In this document: in pieces, positions 35,566 to 48,000 of the stretch | Layout of the letters: each line of letters opens with the position of its first letter | How positions within the stretch are numbered: position 1 is the stretch's first letter | Source: Isoetes taiwanensis | Taxonomy: Eukaryota; Streptophyta; Lycopodiopsida; Isoetales; Isoetaceae | Reading direction: 5' to 3' | DNA length: 64,000 nucleotides | NCBI GenBank assembly: GCA_021234155.1 | Contig: JAJEKV010000038.1 | Location: 13,050,213 to 13,114,212 of the forward strand | Notes under the pieces: model-generated | What the model was told of the DNA's origin: nothing | Databases searched by the model: none | What the model saw: only the letters and a program-made list of their open reading frames with translations | Made by a program: the position numbers and the translations under genes

Positions 35566-38500
35566 TTAGAGATTTCAGCTTAAATGTTAGTTAATAATTC
35601 ATGTTAATCCTCAACCAATGATGATTATCCAATAACAGTAATGGAAGCCAATCGCTCCTTCTCAAAGAAGATAGCGATCCCGAGTCGAGCTCTGGTCATC
35701 CCTGAATGATACTCATGGCCATACATGTTTGTAGAGGGATTAAAAGATGGGCTGTGGAAACCCATCGAGGTACATAAGGTATTTTATGGTCTTCATTGTG
35801 AAAACCTTTAAAGGCCGAATTGATGTTAAAACCTAGGCTATAAAACTAAAATTAGAATGATCATTAGAAACTTGCCTTATCCGAGGAAGATTACTACACC
35901 TTCTTAGCCATAATATCTTTTTGCATAAGTAGTTGTAGAATTGGGATACTAATCTTGTGCCATAGGAAGGCGAGATCTCACTTTCTTTGTATAGGAGAAC
36001 TTTACTAACTGAAGAAGTCGATTGGGCCCGAAAAAGCATCGGCCGTCTTTATTTAACAATATGCATTAAATATTTGAACCAGCATGAAATGAAAAAAAGC
36101 ACAGGAGCAGTTTTTCCCTAGTAGTAGTTGATATTGATAAAGAAGGGCTAGCAAAGCATATGAACAAAGCCCACGTCAAACAGCACCATGTTTTTTAGAG
36201 TTAGAGAAAAAAACAGGTACTATGTATCGCATGCTTCAAAAGGTCCAATCAGGGTCTTTTTAGACATTCTAGAGAAATTATATGGTAGTGTGCATTCAAA
36301 GCAAACACATATTGAGTTTGACTGCCTCTACTGTTTCCATACCTATAAGGATTAGTGGGAAACAGGACCGTTAAGCAACATATACCTTGAAATGTCATAT
36401 CAAGGTGCAAAAGTATGAATTTGAGAAAATCATGGGTAAAGTGTACTCTAACTTATGAATTTAGGAAACATCTACGTATAGAGATCACTTATGTCTAAAT
36501 TCAAGAATTACCTAAGAATGAAGTATTGCAATATTGCAAGATCTAGCCCATGTGCATAGTAAACCACAAAAGAGAGATGCTGGATAAAAATTCTATATAG
36601 CGACCACGAATTTAGGAATACTTTTCTTGGAACACATCTAGTGTGCAATAACAAATTCACATAAGGACGAACTAGGCTGTAGACGAGACATCGCCTTGAT
36701 TGGTATCAATATTATTGACTACATCTAACGATACAAATCTAGAGTATCATCACTCCTTAATCTTTTCATATGTTCCTCTTTCTTATCTTCTTTTTATTTT
36801 GAGGAGGGTTGGGACCCGTGCCAAGGAGCATATGTTATGCATGCCGCCAAAATACTATTCCTTGCCGTTTGTGTTGATGTTTTCCTTGGGAGATGAAGGG
36901 GAATTTTGAAATGCCCATCTTTGGCCATATGATGTCAGCCCTTGTAAACTCTATCGTAGAAGCTTGGACAGGATTATCCAAAACATCTGAACTTCTATTA
37001 AACCTCTTTTGGCGGGGGCATCAAAATGCATCTTTGAAGATGGGAAGGCGACTCTGTTTGGCCTTCATATTTTGCATTTTCGCACCTTCTTTAGATGAAT
37101 ATGTAGCATAATAGCCGGGGGTTTTTTTTCTTCTTTTGTATTTTGTACTTTTTGCTAAGGTTTTATATGATTTCATGGATGTTGATAGACCATACTAAAA
37201 ATTGAAGTATATCTAGAATTGCACATAAACTGAACTAATTTGATGCCTATATCCAATGGTTTAGATCCATATATCATATATTTTGTTGTTATTATATTGT
37301 ATTTTTTCTTATTTATCACATTACTAGACATTGAGAGCTCGAGATAACCATTTTAGGGTTATGGCGTGGTAGGCGACCTCGGCATCAACATGGTAAGGAA
37401 GCGTTAAATCCGTAACATCAGCGGAAATCTCTATACGGTGATTTGAAGCGTCATCAATTTGCCTTTGCTTCTGTTACTTTTGAATCCAATCCGTTCTATG
37501 GCGTCACCAGGTTCTTGGAGAGCACTAAAGCTTTTATTTGGTTTGAGGGGCAGTTATGGCCTAATTTGCTTAGTAGGCGTATTAGGGTTGAAGTTCATGC
37601 ATCGAGACTCTGGTTTGTGGCTTCAATGACACTAAAGTGCAGTTTAGCTTCAATGACACAAAGAATTAAAGGCTGCTCTTGGCAAATGAAATATCCCCAT
37701 GAAGGTAGGCTACGGAGATGGATTCACCTATGGATTAGAAAGGCTGCAAGATGAGTAAATCTTACATGGGGAAGCAAGCGGCGGAAGGTTATGCCAAAAT
37801 TTGGGCAAATGATCTGATCCTCAATACTACGCCGCCTAGCATAACGCCCACTTTGTATAGGATGGCTTCAGCTTCCTTGCGGCCTTTTGCATCCAGCTGA
37901 ATCATTTCTTTAATGCGGATTCCGGCTTCTATCATTTCCAATGAGCTTCAAGGGTCCGACCAGATTTAATTCAGGTACCACATTGTTTATGTCGCCACAT
38001 CAGCAGATTTTATTTATTGCCAGAAGCCACAAAGGCCGATTTGCCCTTTTACCGTTAACTGCTATTCTGAAAATGCAAGGAGTCACTCAATCGCTGGACT
38101 TTTTCTTCTTCATCATCTTCACCGAGTAACAGCATCCACCAGTTGGCGCTAGCGAATCCGTTACGCACTCGATGCCAATTTTAGGTTTTTAGAATTCTTG
38201 ATTTCTTCCGTTTTGCCTCATAGACCACTGCATCCATTCCTTTATATCCTCAGCTCGAAGCCTCTGGATACATTCATTTTAGACTACTGTGGCAACCCGT
38301 GAGTTCCTAATGCATTGAGAGAGATGAAATGGAGAATTGCCTGTGTTTGAAGATTAGCCCCACCCTCTGTGAGAGATGTCACGTGAAGATATCCTGAGAC
38401 CATGTGAAGTAGTTAGAGTTCTTTATGAACTCTTTGGATGTCTTTTGGGCTGCGCCATGATCCAACTACACTTCATCGTCGAGTCGGATCATTCTCTGTT

Positions 38501-39811
38501 TCTTCTTCGAGGCAGTGTAAATGATAAGTTTTGCTTTAAAAGGTGTGAAGGTTGGGATCAGACCCAGTAAAAAAGTAGCGATTAAGATTGGCATATTATT
38601 GCCTTTGTAGAGTTGTGCCTGAAATCACAGTTTTCCGGGTTGAATGAGCATCATGCATTTCCAAAAGATGGGCATACTATGGATTATTTTTGAATCTATA
38701 ATGTACCATAAAATGGGTTTTTCTTTGAGCTCATCATGATTTCTTAACAGTAATTTCACCGTTTATATTACTAGCCACTTATGCTAAGGAGACTCTCATC
38801 ATCATGCATCATTTTGCCTTGAATGGAGTAGCGGTATCTACTGATTATATTACTTTCTATAGCTTATAGCTATCCTAGTTATTCATTGAGTTGTAACATA
38901 TCAAATGTTCTAATTCATTCTCATACGTGGTGCATGCAAAAGATTTTATTCTATAATTGAGACCTTTTGATTCTGCGGTGTCAATAATGTAGAGGTGCAA
39001 GGCATGACTATAATCTAATACCATATACCTTTGGTGCATATTAGTTCGTAATTGCATAGCCATGTATGTGAACAATCAAATAGTAGGTATGCAATTTATG
39101 GTCTAATTGCTATAACCATGTATGTGAACAATCAAATACGTAGGTATGTAATTTATGGTCTTTGCCATAGAAGCTTGGCCACATTCTTATAGGAGAGAAT
39201 GCACCGTGATGTTTACTCTGGGATGGTCACTTAAGCTACTATATTGTGAGCTGGTGGATTGAACAATAAGAGGAAGGTGTGATACAAAATCATTCTTTGA
39301 AAAGTTAGTTTCTATAATCGGTTTTACTTACTAGATAACTAAAATCCATTTTATTTTTGTCGGGGGATAAAGGAATGGGATCCATAAATTAAGTGTGACC
39401 ATTGCTGATGATTGTTGCACATTATTGAATGGACTTTGTACTCTGAATATGACATTTGAAATTTATTGTGATATCGGCAAGCACCTTTAAAATGGCCTAA
39501 TCATTAGACCGACAACATTAGCATGAAATGAGTGAAGTCTATAAGAAGGTGATCATAACAGTGATATGAAAAACTTCTGCTGACTGCACCTTTTACCCTT
39601 AGAGCAGAGTGTGCCACCACAACTTTTACAGTTGTTTATTATTTAATTGGAAATGTTGTTACGCATAACATTTCTATGAGATATATTTTTTCATTCTATT
39701 GCTTGGTGGCGATTTATATATAGTGTTTGAACTTGTAATAGTCTTTGAATGGATGTTTCTTCATTTCTTGATGTTAGTGGAAGATTTTCCCATTTTCTTT
39801 TTGCTTTAGTT
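35566..39811. other. Anonymous sequence between the two MITE copies
   Basis: No gene is supportable. The longest protein-like open stretch is 37443-37754 (plus), containing HQFAFASVTFESNPFYGVTR, without start codon or splice context. Sequence near 37330-38160 is slightly GC-richer than its surroundings. A short duplication occurs at 39054-39150 (CATGTATGTGAACAATCAAAT twice, about 60 bp apart). The spacing of the flanking repeats (4.6 kb) raised the idea of an LTR pair, but no retrotransposon protein lies between them. Confidence 0.4.
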
Positions 39812-40205
39812 AGGGTCCGAAGAGGCCCAAATTTTAATATAACAATCAACACACAACTACTATTAACGTACCATGAACATAAATCATTGCATTTGACATT
39901 TAATTTAAGGTAAAATCATAAACCCCTTTGGTTTGGGTGCATATTCACCGCGAGGGGTTCGTGAGCGATGAGAGCTAAAAAATATATTTACAATATGTAT
40001 AAAATTAACTACCATATAGTATATTCCGCCACTTATAATTATTTTGCAAGCCTTAATATGGTACAAAAACTTGTACATACATACCCCTAGCGAGGATAAG
40101 CTATATACGGTCGGATCTTGGAATAAGGCAAATATGCCCATCAAAGAGCTCGTTGCCGAAGTAACCCCTGCGTGTGAATGGCTTTGGAAAATGAGGCGAA
40201 GTGAA
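39812..40205 (+). repeat. MITE-like repeat, copy B
   Basis: Diverged same-orientation copy of 35168-35565. The inverted ends are clearer here: GGGGTTCGTGAGCGATGAG near 39953 against the reverse complement of CTCGTTGCCGAAGTAACCCC near 40150. It ends about 105 bp before the duplicated block left of the copia LTR. Confidence 0.6.
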
Positions 40206-40311
40206 CTTGGAGCATCACAGAGGCGAAGGAAGCGATGATACATGCTGTGGCGAGGGTAAATATGGAGCCATAGGTCAAACCATTGTGCATTTTGTTGAAG
40301 GTATTACGGTA

Positions 40312-40406
40312 TGATTCTGTTACCATCGCTTTATGTCTTAGGGGTTGGATCCTTGATTGGTATTTATTTCACAAGGTTACTCTTTTTTCTCAATGAGATG
40401 TCTTCT
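40312..40406 (+). repeat. 95-bp block flanking the copia element on the left (copy of 44976-45070)
   Basis: GATTCTGTTACCATCGCTT at 40313 onward aligns at roughly 80% with GATTCTATTACCATCACTG at 44976 onward, through to GAGATG/CAGATG. It precedes the left LTR, whereas its partner follows the right LTR. This is not the 5-bp target duplication expected for a copia insertion. Confidence 0.6.
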
Positions 40407-40640
40407 AGTTAGAATATTGAGTATTGTACTTGTACAATGTTATCAACAGCCACATTAAGAATTGCATGCATGTACATCACACATGCTTTACTTGTGATTA
40501 CATGCTACAACACTTGTATGAGCTATGCATGTGCATTAAAGGTTGTCATTGTATATATATTGGATGTGAATAAAGGAAAATGTCTTGGTTTGGTGAAGCA
40601 TCTTGGTATTGCTCTCCTCTATTCTTTATGATCTTGTCTG
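40407..40640 (+). repeat. Left LTR of the copia element
   Basis: Shares AATGTTATCAACA, TATATTGGATGTGAATAAGG, TGTCTTGGTTTGGTGAA and TTGCTCTCCTCTA with 44754-44975. The first bases (AGTTAGAATATT) have lost the canonical TG. Substitutions and indels are spread throughout. Confidence 0.7.
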
Positions 40641-42129
40641 CGTTGTTGAGATGTCTATAAGTTTATAGGAATTGAGTCCACTCTAAAACCTTTTGATGGA
40701 GGCATTGGCATTCTTGGAAGTTTCAGTGAAAGGGTTTGTTTAGGCCGTGATTGTTGATGCGTGATAGGAGAGTCTAAAGCCATTTCTAAAGATGATTGGA
40801 AGAGAAAAGATGAAGGCGATAGCATTTCTTTAAATGTTATCGCGATGGTGTATTAAATAGAGTTACCGAGGAAGTAGTTCTATATCTTCATCTACATCTT
40901 CACCAACTTCTTTCATCTGCGCATGATCTTTGGGAGCATTAAAAGTAAAGTATGGCCAATTAACCTCTGCGAGCTTCTTTGCTTTAGAGCAAAGTTAAGA
41001 TACTTTTAGTATAAGGGAAAGGGAAGACGTGGAAAAACTCATTGTAGCTTTCAATGAGATATTTGCAAAGTTCTTCTTTGCCAGGCAAGCTAAGACCGGA
41101 GGCTCAAAGTTATAACTTTCACAAAAGCTTTCCTCAAAGACGATCCTTTAAAGATAATACATGGGACACTTTATAAAGAGTAATTTGTTAGGCGTGCTAG
41201 TTCCATCAAGGAGCTTGAGACACAATAAAATTGCGAGGCTATAGGAGTAATTCTAATGAAGTGGACTCTTACATGTCACATTGGCCGTGGACGTACTGGA
41301 AAGAATTAAGCAGTTATATTTTATCACGTGTTGACGTGGTCGTGGTGGCGAGGTGGTGTAGAGCACAAGTAGAGGTACCACACAAGAAGATGGTAATAAT
41401 TAGGTGGAGACGTTAGGCGTGATGATGGGAATTTGCCAATGTCAGTGTAACTAATGCCATAAGTTGGGTCTATCTAAAAGATTTTGTAGACAAATGAAAG
41501 CTGATTTGAAAAGTATCGGTACAGTACAAGAGCAAAATGTGAATGATATTGCTCCAGCAAATGGCATATAAACATTGCATTCTCGGGTGATACAAAAAAT
41601 GAAAATAAAGAAGATTGGTTTTGAAAGTTATAGGAGGTTGTGATAGATAGTAGAAGTGGTTTGTGCATTGATTACGTGCAACAAACAATATATTTTCATC
41701 GTGTTTGGTTTGATGGATTCTGAACACTTCAACTACGGTGAGAGTTGGAGATGGCGATAGAAAAGATTGTAGGTGGAAGGAGATGCGAATCCTTTGTCCA
41801 AATGGAAAAGTTACGCATTTTGATGCTTTATTGAATTTTTGATTTGATCCACTAATCTTGTGCTCAGTGCTTGAATTTCGCGACCTGCAGGGACATCGGT
41901 GTTGTTTGGCATTCGATATATAGAATCTTCAATCTATAGGTGGAAGGTGGTTCTTCAAATTCGAACGTCGAGTAACTTGTATGAAGTCTTGGTTGATTTG
42001 ACCAAGAGAAGTTGTTAGTCTTGTAGCAAAACCTCACGCTTCTCCTTGAACTTTGGCATAAGTAGGTTGGCACATTTGAATAATGACACAGATCCAACAT
42101 ATGGTGAAAAGAATCAATTGTGCCGAGAT

Positions 42130-44490
42130 CTTGGTTGTGGACATGAAACTAAGATTGGTGTTTGTTAGGGATGCATGCTTGGAAGATGCATGTTTGCCTT
42201 TCAAGATACGAAAGGAAAACTAGTGAAGTATTGGAGCTTGTTCATTCTGATATTTGTTGGACCCATGCGGGTTTCTTTTTTGAGTAGGAGAACCCTGCTT
42301 TGTAGCTTTCGTGGCAATTTTAGCGAAATGCAAATGTTATTTCACGAGCACTAAGATGAAGTTTTGAGTTTCAAACAATAAAGCATGGGCTGAGAGAACT
42401 TGATTGGAAAAAAGATAAATGTTGAGATCGATAGGTGGTGGTGAGTACATGTCAAGAAGTTCGAGGGAGTTTTGTGCTTCTCATGGAATCAAGCGTGACC
42501 TCGTCCGGTACCTCAACAAAATGGAGTTCGAGCGTAGAATAGAACATTGGTTGGCGGCCACTGAGGTATGTTGTGGATTATCTGATTTATCTCTCCTTTG
42601 GGCTGAAGCCGGTGAACCACGGCTTATTTATGTGCAAATCGAGATTCCACATCGCGGACCGGATAAATTCGAGGAAGAAGTTTGGAGTGGTAAAGCGAGT
42701 GTGAAACACTACGTTCTTTGGGTGTTTTATCTTATAGTTTTGTTCGGATGATGATTGAAAGAAAGTTGGATACCAAAAGTGAGGTACTATCTGGTGGATG
42801 TTGAAGAATCCAAAGGTTATGGTTTGTATAATCAAGAAGAGGAATATTCACATATCCATAATGTAATCTTTGATGAGACCGCGATTGTATAGGAAGCGTC
42901 GAATTTCAATAAGCAAAATTGATGAAGAATGGATTCTGTGATTGGTTGGATAATGCAGTCTGTACCAAATAAAATTTGGAGGTGGAGTGAAGATGGTGAT
43001 GAGGAGCATGATGGTGTACTTCGAAGATGTTGATGGTGATGTACCTCTTTGTACTTACCCGGATGTTCAAAGCGTGATGTACAGTGAGTTATATGATCTG
43101 AATTGTATGAATTAGTGGCAAGAGGACAAGCAACCATCAAGATGCTTTGAAACACAGTGAACCCAAGAAGAAGTCACTGAGTGCATGTTTTTCTATTAAC
43201 TGAGCCAATAACTATCCTGGGAGGCAATGAAATGAAGGAATCTTTGCTAAATGGCAGAAACAACTGATCACGAATATAGAGTTTGATGGAGAATAAGACT
43301 TGGGTGTTGGTACGTTCTCCTCTTAATACTCCATGTGATTGGTTGTAGTGGGTTATGTTGCAGAAAGCTTGATCCTGATGGCAAGGTGGAGAATTACAAG
43401 CAAGACTTGTTGCTCAGGGTTTCTCCACAGAGATTGAAGGGATTGAGTATTACAATGAAAGATTTGCTCAGTTGTAGAAATCACCCATTAAAACTGTACT
43501 ACTATGGCAGGCAGAATTTAACTTGATTCTTGAGACAATGGGTAAAGGCGGCATTTCTCCATGGAGATCTTGAAAGTAGATTTACATGAGGCAACCTAGA
43601 GGATACAATGTTCAGGGACGAAAACGAGAGTTTGTTTATTGAAGAAATCATTGTATGGATTGAACAAGGCTGAGACAATGGTATGCATGCCTAGATCAAT
43701 TTCTGCAAATCAAAAGGTTTGTGACTTCTCCCATGAGATGATTGTCTTTATAAATGGAAGATGTGATGATGAGTATGTTTTATTTGGAATTCGTAAACTT
43801 GTTGATCTCATTGTTGCCAAGGAATTCCACGGCAATATGTGGATTTTGTGAAAAATATGTTAAGTAGCGATTTCAAATGGCAGATCAAGGCTATATACAT
43901 CCATTACACTTGGCATGAAGGGCAGAGATTGATCGAGATCAAGGGAGTAAGTCAAATTGAGCCAACATGGGATATGTTGAAAGATGTTGAAATTTAGAAT
44001 GCGGGACTTACAAGCTTTGTGCCTGTTGGCACCGGTACTATCTATCTATCACAGATGAGACTAGCCGCCGGAGGGTATGGAAACAATGTTGAAGACACCA
44101 TATCAAAACTTGATTGGAACATTGATGTACACTTGCATTGAACACTAGACCAGATATTGCTTTTATAGCAGGATATCTTAAGCGGTTTGTCTTGAACGGG
44201 TTCTCAGCATTTGGCAAGTTGCTAAGCTAGCGTTCTTCAGGTATTTGAAAGGTGCTATTGATTATGGTTTTGGTACTTCATGGTAGGACAAAAGTTGTTA
44301 GTATACTCTCAGATGCAGATTGGGCTGAGTGACATTGTTAGAATCCACTAATTGGTATGAAGTTTTTCTTGATGGTGATTTGATTTCATGATCATGGCGT
44401 CAAAGAATGGGTAACATTATCATCATTGAAAGCGAGTATATAAGCGATCTCTGGTGCTGCAAGAGAAGTGGTATGGATAGAAGACTTATG
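42130..44490 (+). pseudogene. Ty1/copia pol relic (integrase, reverse transcriptase, RNase H)
   Basis: Recognisable pieces in order: LELVHSDIC (integrase, about 42230-42260); GGGEYMSRSSREFCASHGIK (integrase, about 42432-42495); GYGLYNQ and VIFDETAI near 42815-42890; KSLYGLNKA (reverse transcriptase, about 43642-43670); LSDADWAE (RNase H, about 44308-44330); and SGAAREVVWIEDL (about 44450-44490). Frames change repeatedly and stops are frequent; the reverse-transcriptase catalytic YVDD box is not intact. The gag part (about 40650-42100) is not recognisable. Wholly inactive. Confidence 0.8.
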
Positions 44491-44753
44491 AAAAGAATAT
44501 TTTATGAAACAAATAGAACCAACAAAATATTATTAGAGCAGAAATCAAAGTTGTATTGCTATGGCTAAGAATCAGTACCACTATGAAACAAACATGTTGC
44601 TATCGACATCATTTATACGTCAAGTGAAGTAAAAAGCGAAGATTAAGTTGGGTTTGTCGTGCCTGAACGGTTGCAGATATGTTACCAAACCATTGCGTGC
44701 TTTCGTTTTGAAGAGTGCATGCATATTTGGAGTTCAAGTGTTGGCATGAGGAG

Positions 44754-44975
44754 TGTTAGAATATTTAGTGTGCTTGCAATGTTATCAACATTAGATTGCA
44801 TGCACCATACGTATTTATGCGCGTACTGCGCGTAGAATTACATACTTTAACACTATAGTAATGTGTAGTACATTAAGATTTATTCATTGTGCCATATATT
44901 GGATGTGAATAAGGAGAAAATATGTCTTGGTTTGGTGAAACATCTTGTTTATTGCTCTCCTCTACCCTATTCTTC
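44754..44975 (+). repeat. Right LTR of the copia element
   Basis: Begins TGTTAGAATATTTAGTG directly after CATGAGGAG and ends near CCCTATTCTTCT. It aligns with the left LTR over its length. The 95-bp flanking block starts immediately after it. Confidence 0.7.
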
Positions 44976-45070
44976 TGATTCTATTACCATCACTGCTATG
45001 TCTTGAGGGTTTGCGGATCATGATTAGGTATTTGTCTACAAAGGTTGCTCTTTTTCTCTAGCAGATGATA
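44976..45070 (+). repeat. 95-bp block flanking the copia element on the right
   Basis: Partner of 40312-40406. It could be part of an extended right LTR, or a pre-existing repeat into which the element inserted; the sequence alone does not decide. Confidence 0.55.
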
Positions 45071-45089
45071 GTATTCTTGAGTTGCTTAC

Positions 45090-48000
45090 TCATAATTTTT
45101 CTGTAGCTTTCAGGATTTGCCCTAAGAACTTCAGGATTCACGGTTTGCTGTCCTGAGTAGCAGAGGCAGCGAGGAGGAATACCCTAAAAAAATTCTGATT
45201 ATTTTCCTTATTATTGAAAAATCTTTATGGATGCATGTGCTGCTCTTGCATCATAGATAGCATTTAATATGTTCTCATCGTGATACTCAAAATTCTGCGA
45301 TATATTTATATGTTTCTGGATTTATGACCATTTGCATCTTGGTAGTCCATTGAAGTGAATCCTTATATATTATCTTGAAGTGTAAAATTTATTCCTTTTC
45401 GCCTGAGTTTGCCTAGGTTTAGATGCATGGTCTGCATGCATATTATTTGACTATTTGCTTTGCTTAGAATAGATTGTACATCGTAAAAAATCAAATGAAT
45501 GCACACAGGTTCTTCTTTCACGAATCTTTGGGCACAATGTGTGATGTTGTCATGCATGTCATTAGGAGGGATTTTTGAGATCATAAAAGGAGCTACAAGA
45601 ACTGCTGACTAAGTATATGAACTACCAATGAAGAAAATAGAAGCGTGTCAAACCAGGTTATAACTTGCTCCTTGGATCACATTTCTAACATAAGTGTTGA
45701 TAGAAAAGTCCAAATGACTCTTGTTTGAGATTGCAATAGATGAATCTAGTTGAGATCTTTTAAACATAGGTGGTTGCATATCTTTTTTAGTAGGTAGGAT
45801 ATTGAAATGGTAAAAAACCATATTTTTGGGTTTTGAAGCAATCATGAGTGGTTTAAAATATGTACCAAAGCATCTAATTGAAAGATCTCAACGAATATTA
45901 CACTAACAACTCATTGGACTTTTCTATATTATATGAAAAATGATCGATGGTCGTCTCCATATTCATTTGAGCTCCAAATCAGAACTCGATTTACGATTGG
46001 TAAGTTCTTTTATCTTCATTTGGCTTAGTTGTCATGTTTGGAAGGCCTTTTTAATCTCAAAAAACCTAATGGCTCACTTTTTGTCTTTCTATATTTATCG
46101 CGATAATAAGTAATATTATTTAAAAAGTATTTCTTTTCACCGTTATGCTATTATGCCAAATTAATATCTTTCGTAATGGTTTCAGAGTAGTAGTTAGTTA
46201 ATGAAAAGTTTCCTTGAGGCTATGCGTTAAGCCACAATGATTATGTAGAGGGTAATAAAGTCATTGGGCCTTGGTAATGATAAAGTTGTTTGTTTTGCCT
46301 CACGGTTTTTTAAATATCCATATAATAGATCGCCATTGACCATAACTTATCATGGTACATGCATGGATACATGAAGTAAAGATGAGATATGCCATCTTGC
46401 TAGAGATACACGGACAAGGCAATGAGAGAGCTATCTTCAAAGATACATTTCATCAGTACCGTCTGAGGCAATTATGGTAAGCTTGATGTTTTGAGAATCT
46501 CATTAGTGGATAGAAATTTAAGAATCTAAAATTATTTAAGTTGGACATGTTAAAAGTATACACTATCTTTGATCTTATTTCATGATTTATATGCTTACTG
46601 CATTGCAAGGTTATGCACTTCATTTATTGAGGGTTGAATTTATAGCGGCATGGAATTACGTTTCATCTAGATTTACACCACATCTTAGGAGTTGTCTAAT
46701 ATTTAAGCTTCATCTATTATTCTCATACTTGACATATTTGTATAGCATTAGCGACTAAGTATGAAGAAACAAGCTTGACTAGCCACTAGTGGAAGTCCAT
46801 TTAAATAGTAAGTATTGTGATTGCATCAAAGGGCATATTGTTTCATGTTTTGCATTAGAATTAAATATGAAGTTATTCTACTCGCTTTCTTAAAGAGAAT
46901 GTTTGACCACGAAATTCAAAGTCTGGTTTTGCTTTTTGTCTATTTGCTAATAAAATTCAATTCACCACATCACAGCTATCTGTAAGGACTTCTCGGTATT
47001 TCAATGACTTATGGATCTGTTGTAGCTCACGGCGGGATCCCAAACTTCCAGAGTTTTTGCTTTATCTTTAATTTGTTTATCTGTTATGCATCAAGCTATC
47101 TAGCAGACTTCCTTTGGTATTTCAACTGATTATTGAAGTAGCTATCTAGCAAGGACTTCCTTTAGTTTTCAATGGTCCATGGATTATGTTTATATGATGG
47201 TTTTATTACAATACTTGACTCTCCTATTTGACGCTCGAAGAGATGTCTTTGATGCACCTGAGCACATGCCTTTTGTCTATGAAGTTTTGAACTACATATA
47301 CTTCGACATTTAACACATATTTTGTTGCTAGAAGGATGGAAAGCTATTTAAGAGCATCTAAGGCTATTTTATGGGTAAACATCTACATGCGCTATTGGAT
47401 GTGTCAATTTGTAAGCTTTTGCATAAAATTGGGCATTTCACAAATCAATTTCCACTTTATCATCATTATCTTTCTACTCTTCTGGATTTTGCAAAATTAA
47501 GGGATGTCATGATGAGATACTTTTAGATGATTTATCATTTGTCAAAAAACATTTAAAGGCGATGAAAGGTGAAGAGCTTTTGCATGAAATTTATCCGTGG
47601 GAGAAGTTTCAGAAATGCGGAGTTTGTGTCTTGACATGTTTGGCTAAATTTACTAGCGGTATTCTTGTTTGGCAGATGCATGCTTTGCACCCATAAGTAT
47701 GTGCGGATGAGAGTAGTGGGTTGTTTCTAACAAAATCCTTGCTTATCCAAGCCAGCTAGAGTTTGTTGGGAAATAATCTGAAATAGCTAGGGTTTTGGTA
47801 GAAAAGCCTTCCTTTTTCATTCAGAATGACTACTTGCCCATCCTTGAAAGCAATTTGGAGGCGGATGAATCTTGCTTTTGCATCATGGCTTGCATCATAG
47901 ATTGCTGGTGGAAAGGTCGAATCGCGCCAGCTCAAGAACTTAAAAATAGGTGGGTAACACAAGGTCTATTTCATTCATTTATAGATTTGGACAAGAGATT

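Larger units (their letters stand above)
40407..44975 (+). mobile_element. Decayed Ty1/copia LTR retrotransposon
   Basis: Two diverged LTRs (about 40407-40640 and 44754-44975) enclose a plus-strand internal region with copia-order protein relics: integrase, then reverse transcriptase, then RNase H. The right LTR starts TGTTAGAATATT just after a purine stretch (CATGAGGAG), the usual copia polypurine tract context. No clear initiator-tRNA primer site follows the left LTR. LTR divergence and many stops indicate an old insertion. Confidence 0.8.

Noticed and set aside
35168-40205. LTR pair of a retrotransposon
   Set aside because: The 400-bp direct repeats are 4.6 kb apart, but no gag or pol remnant lies between them and the repeats have imperfect inverted ends, which suits a MITE-like element better.
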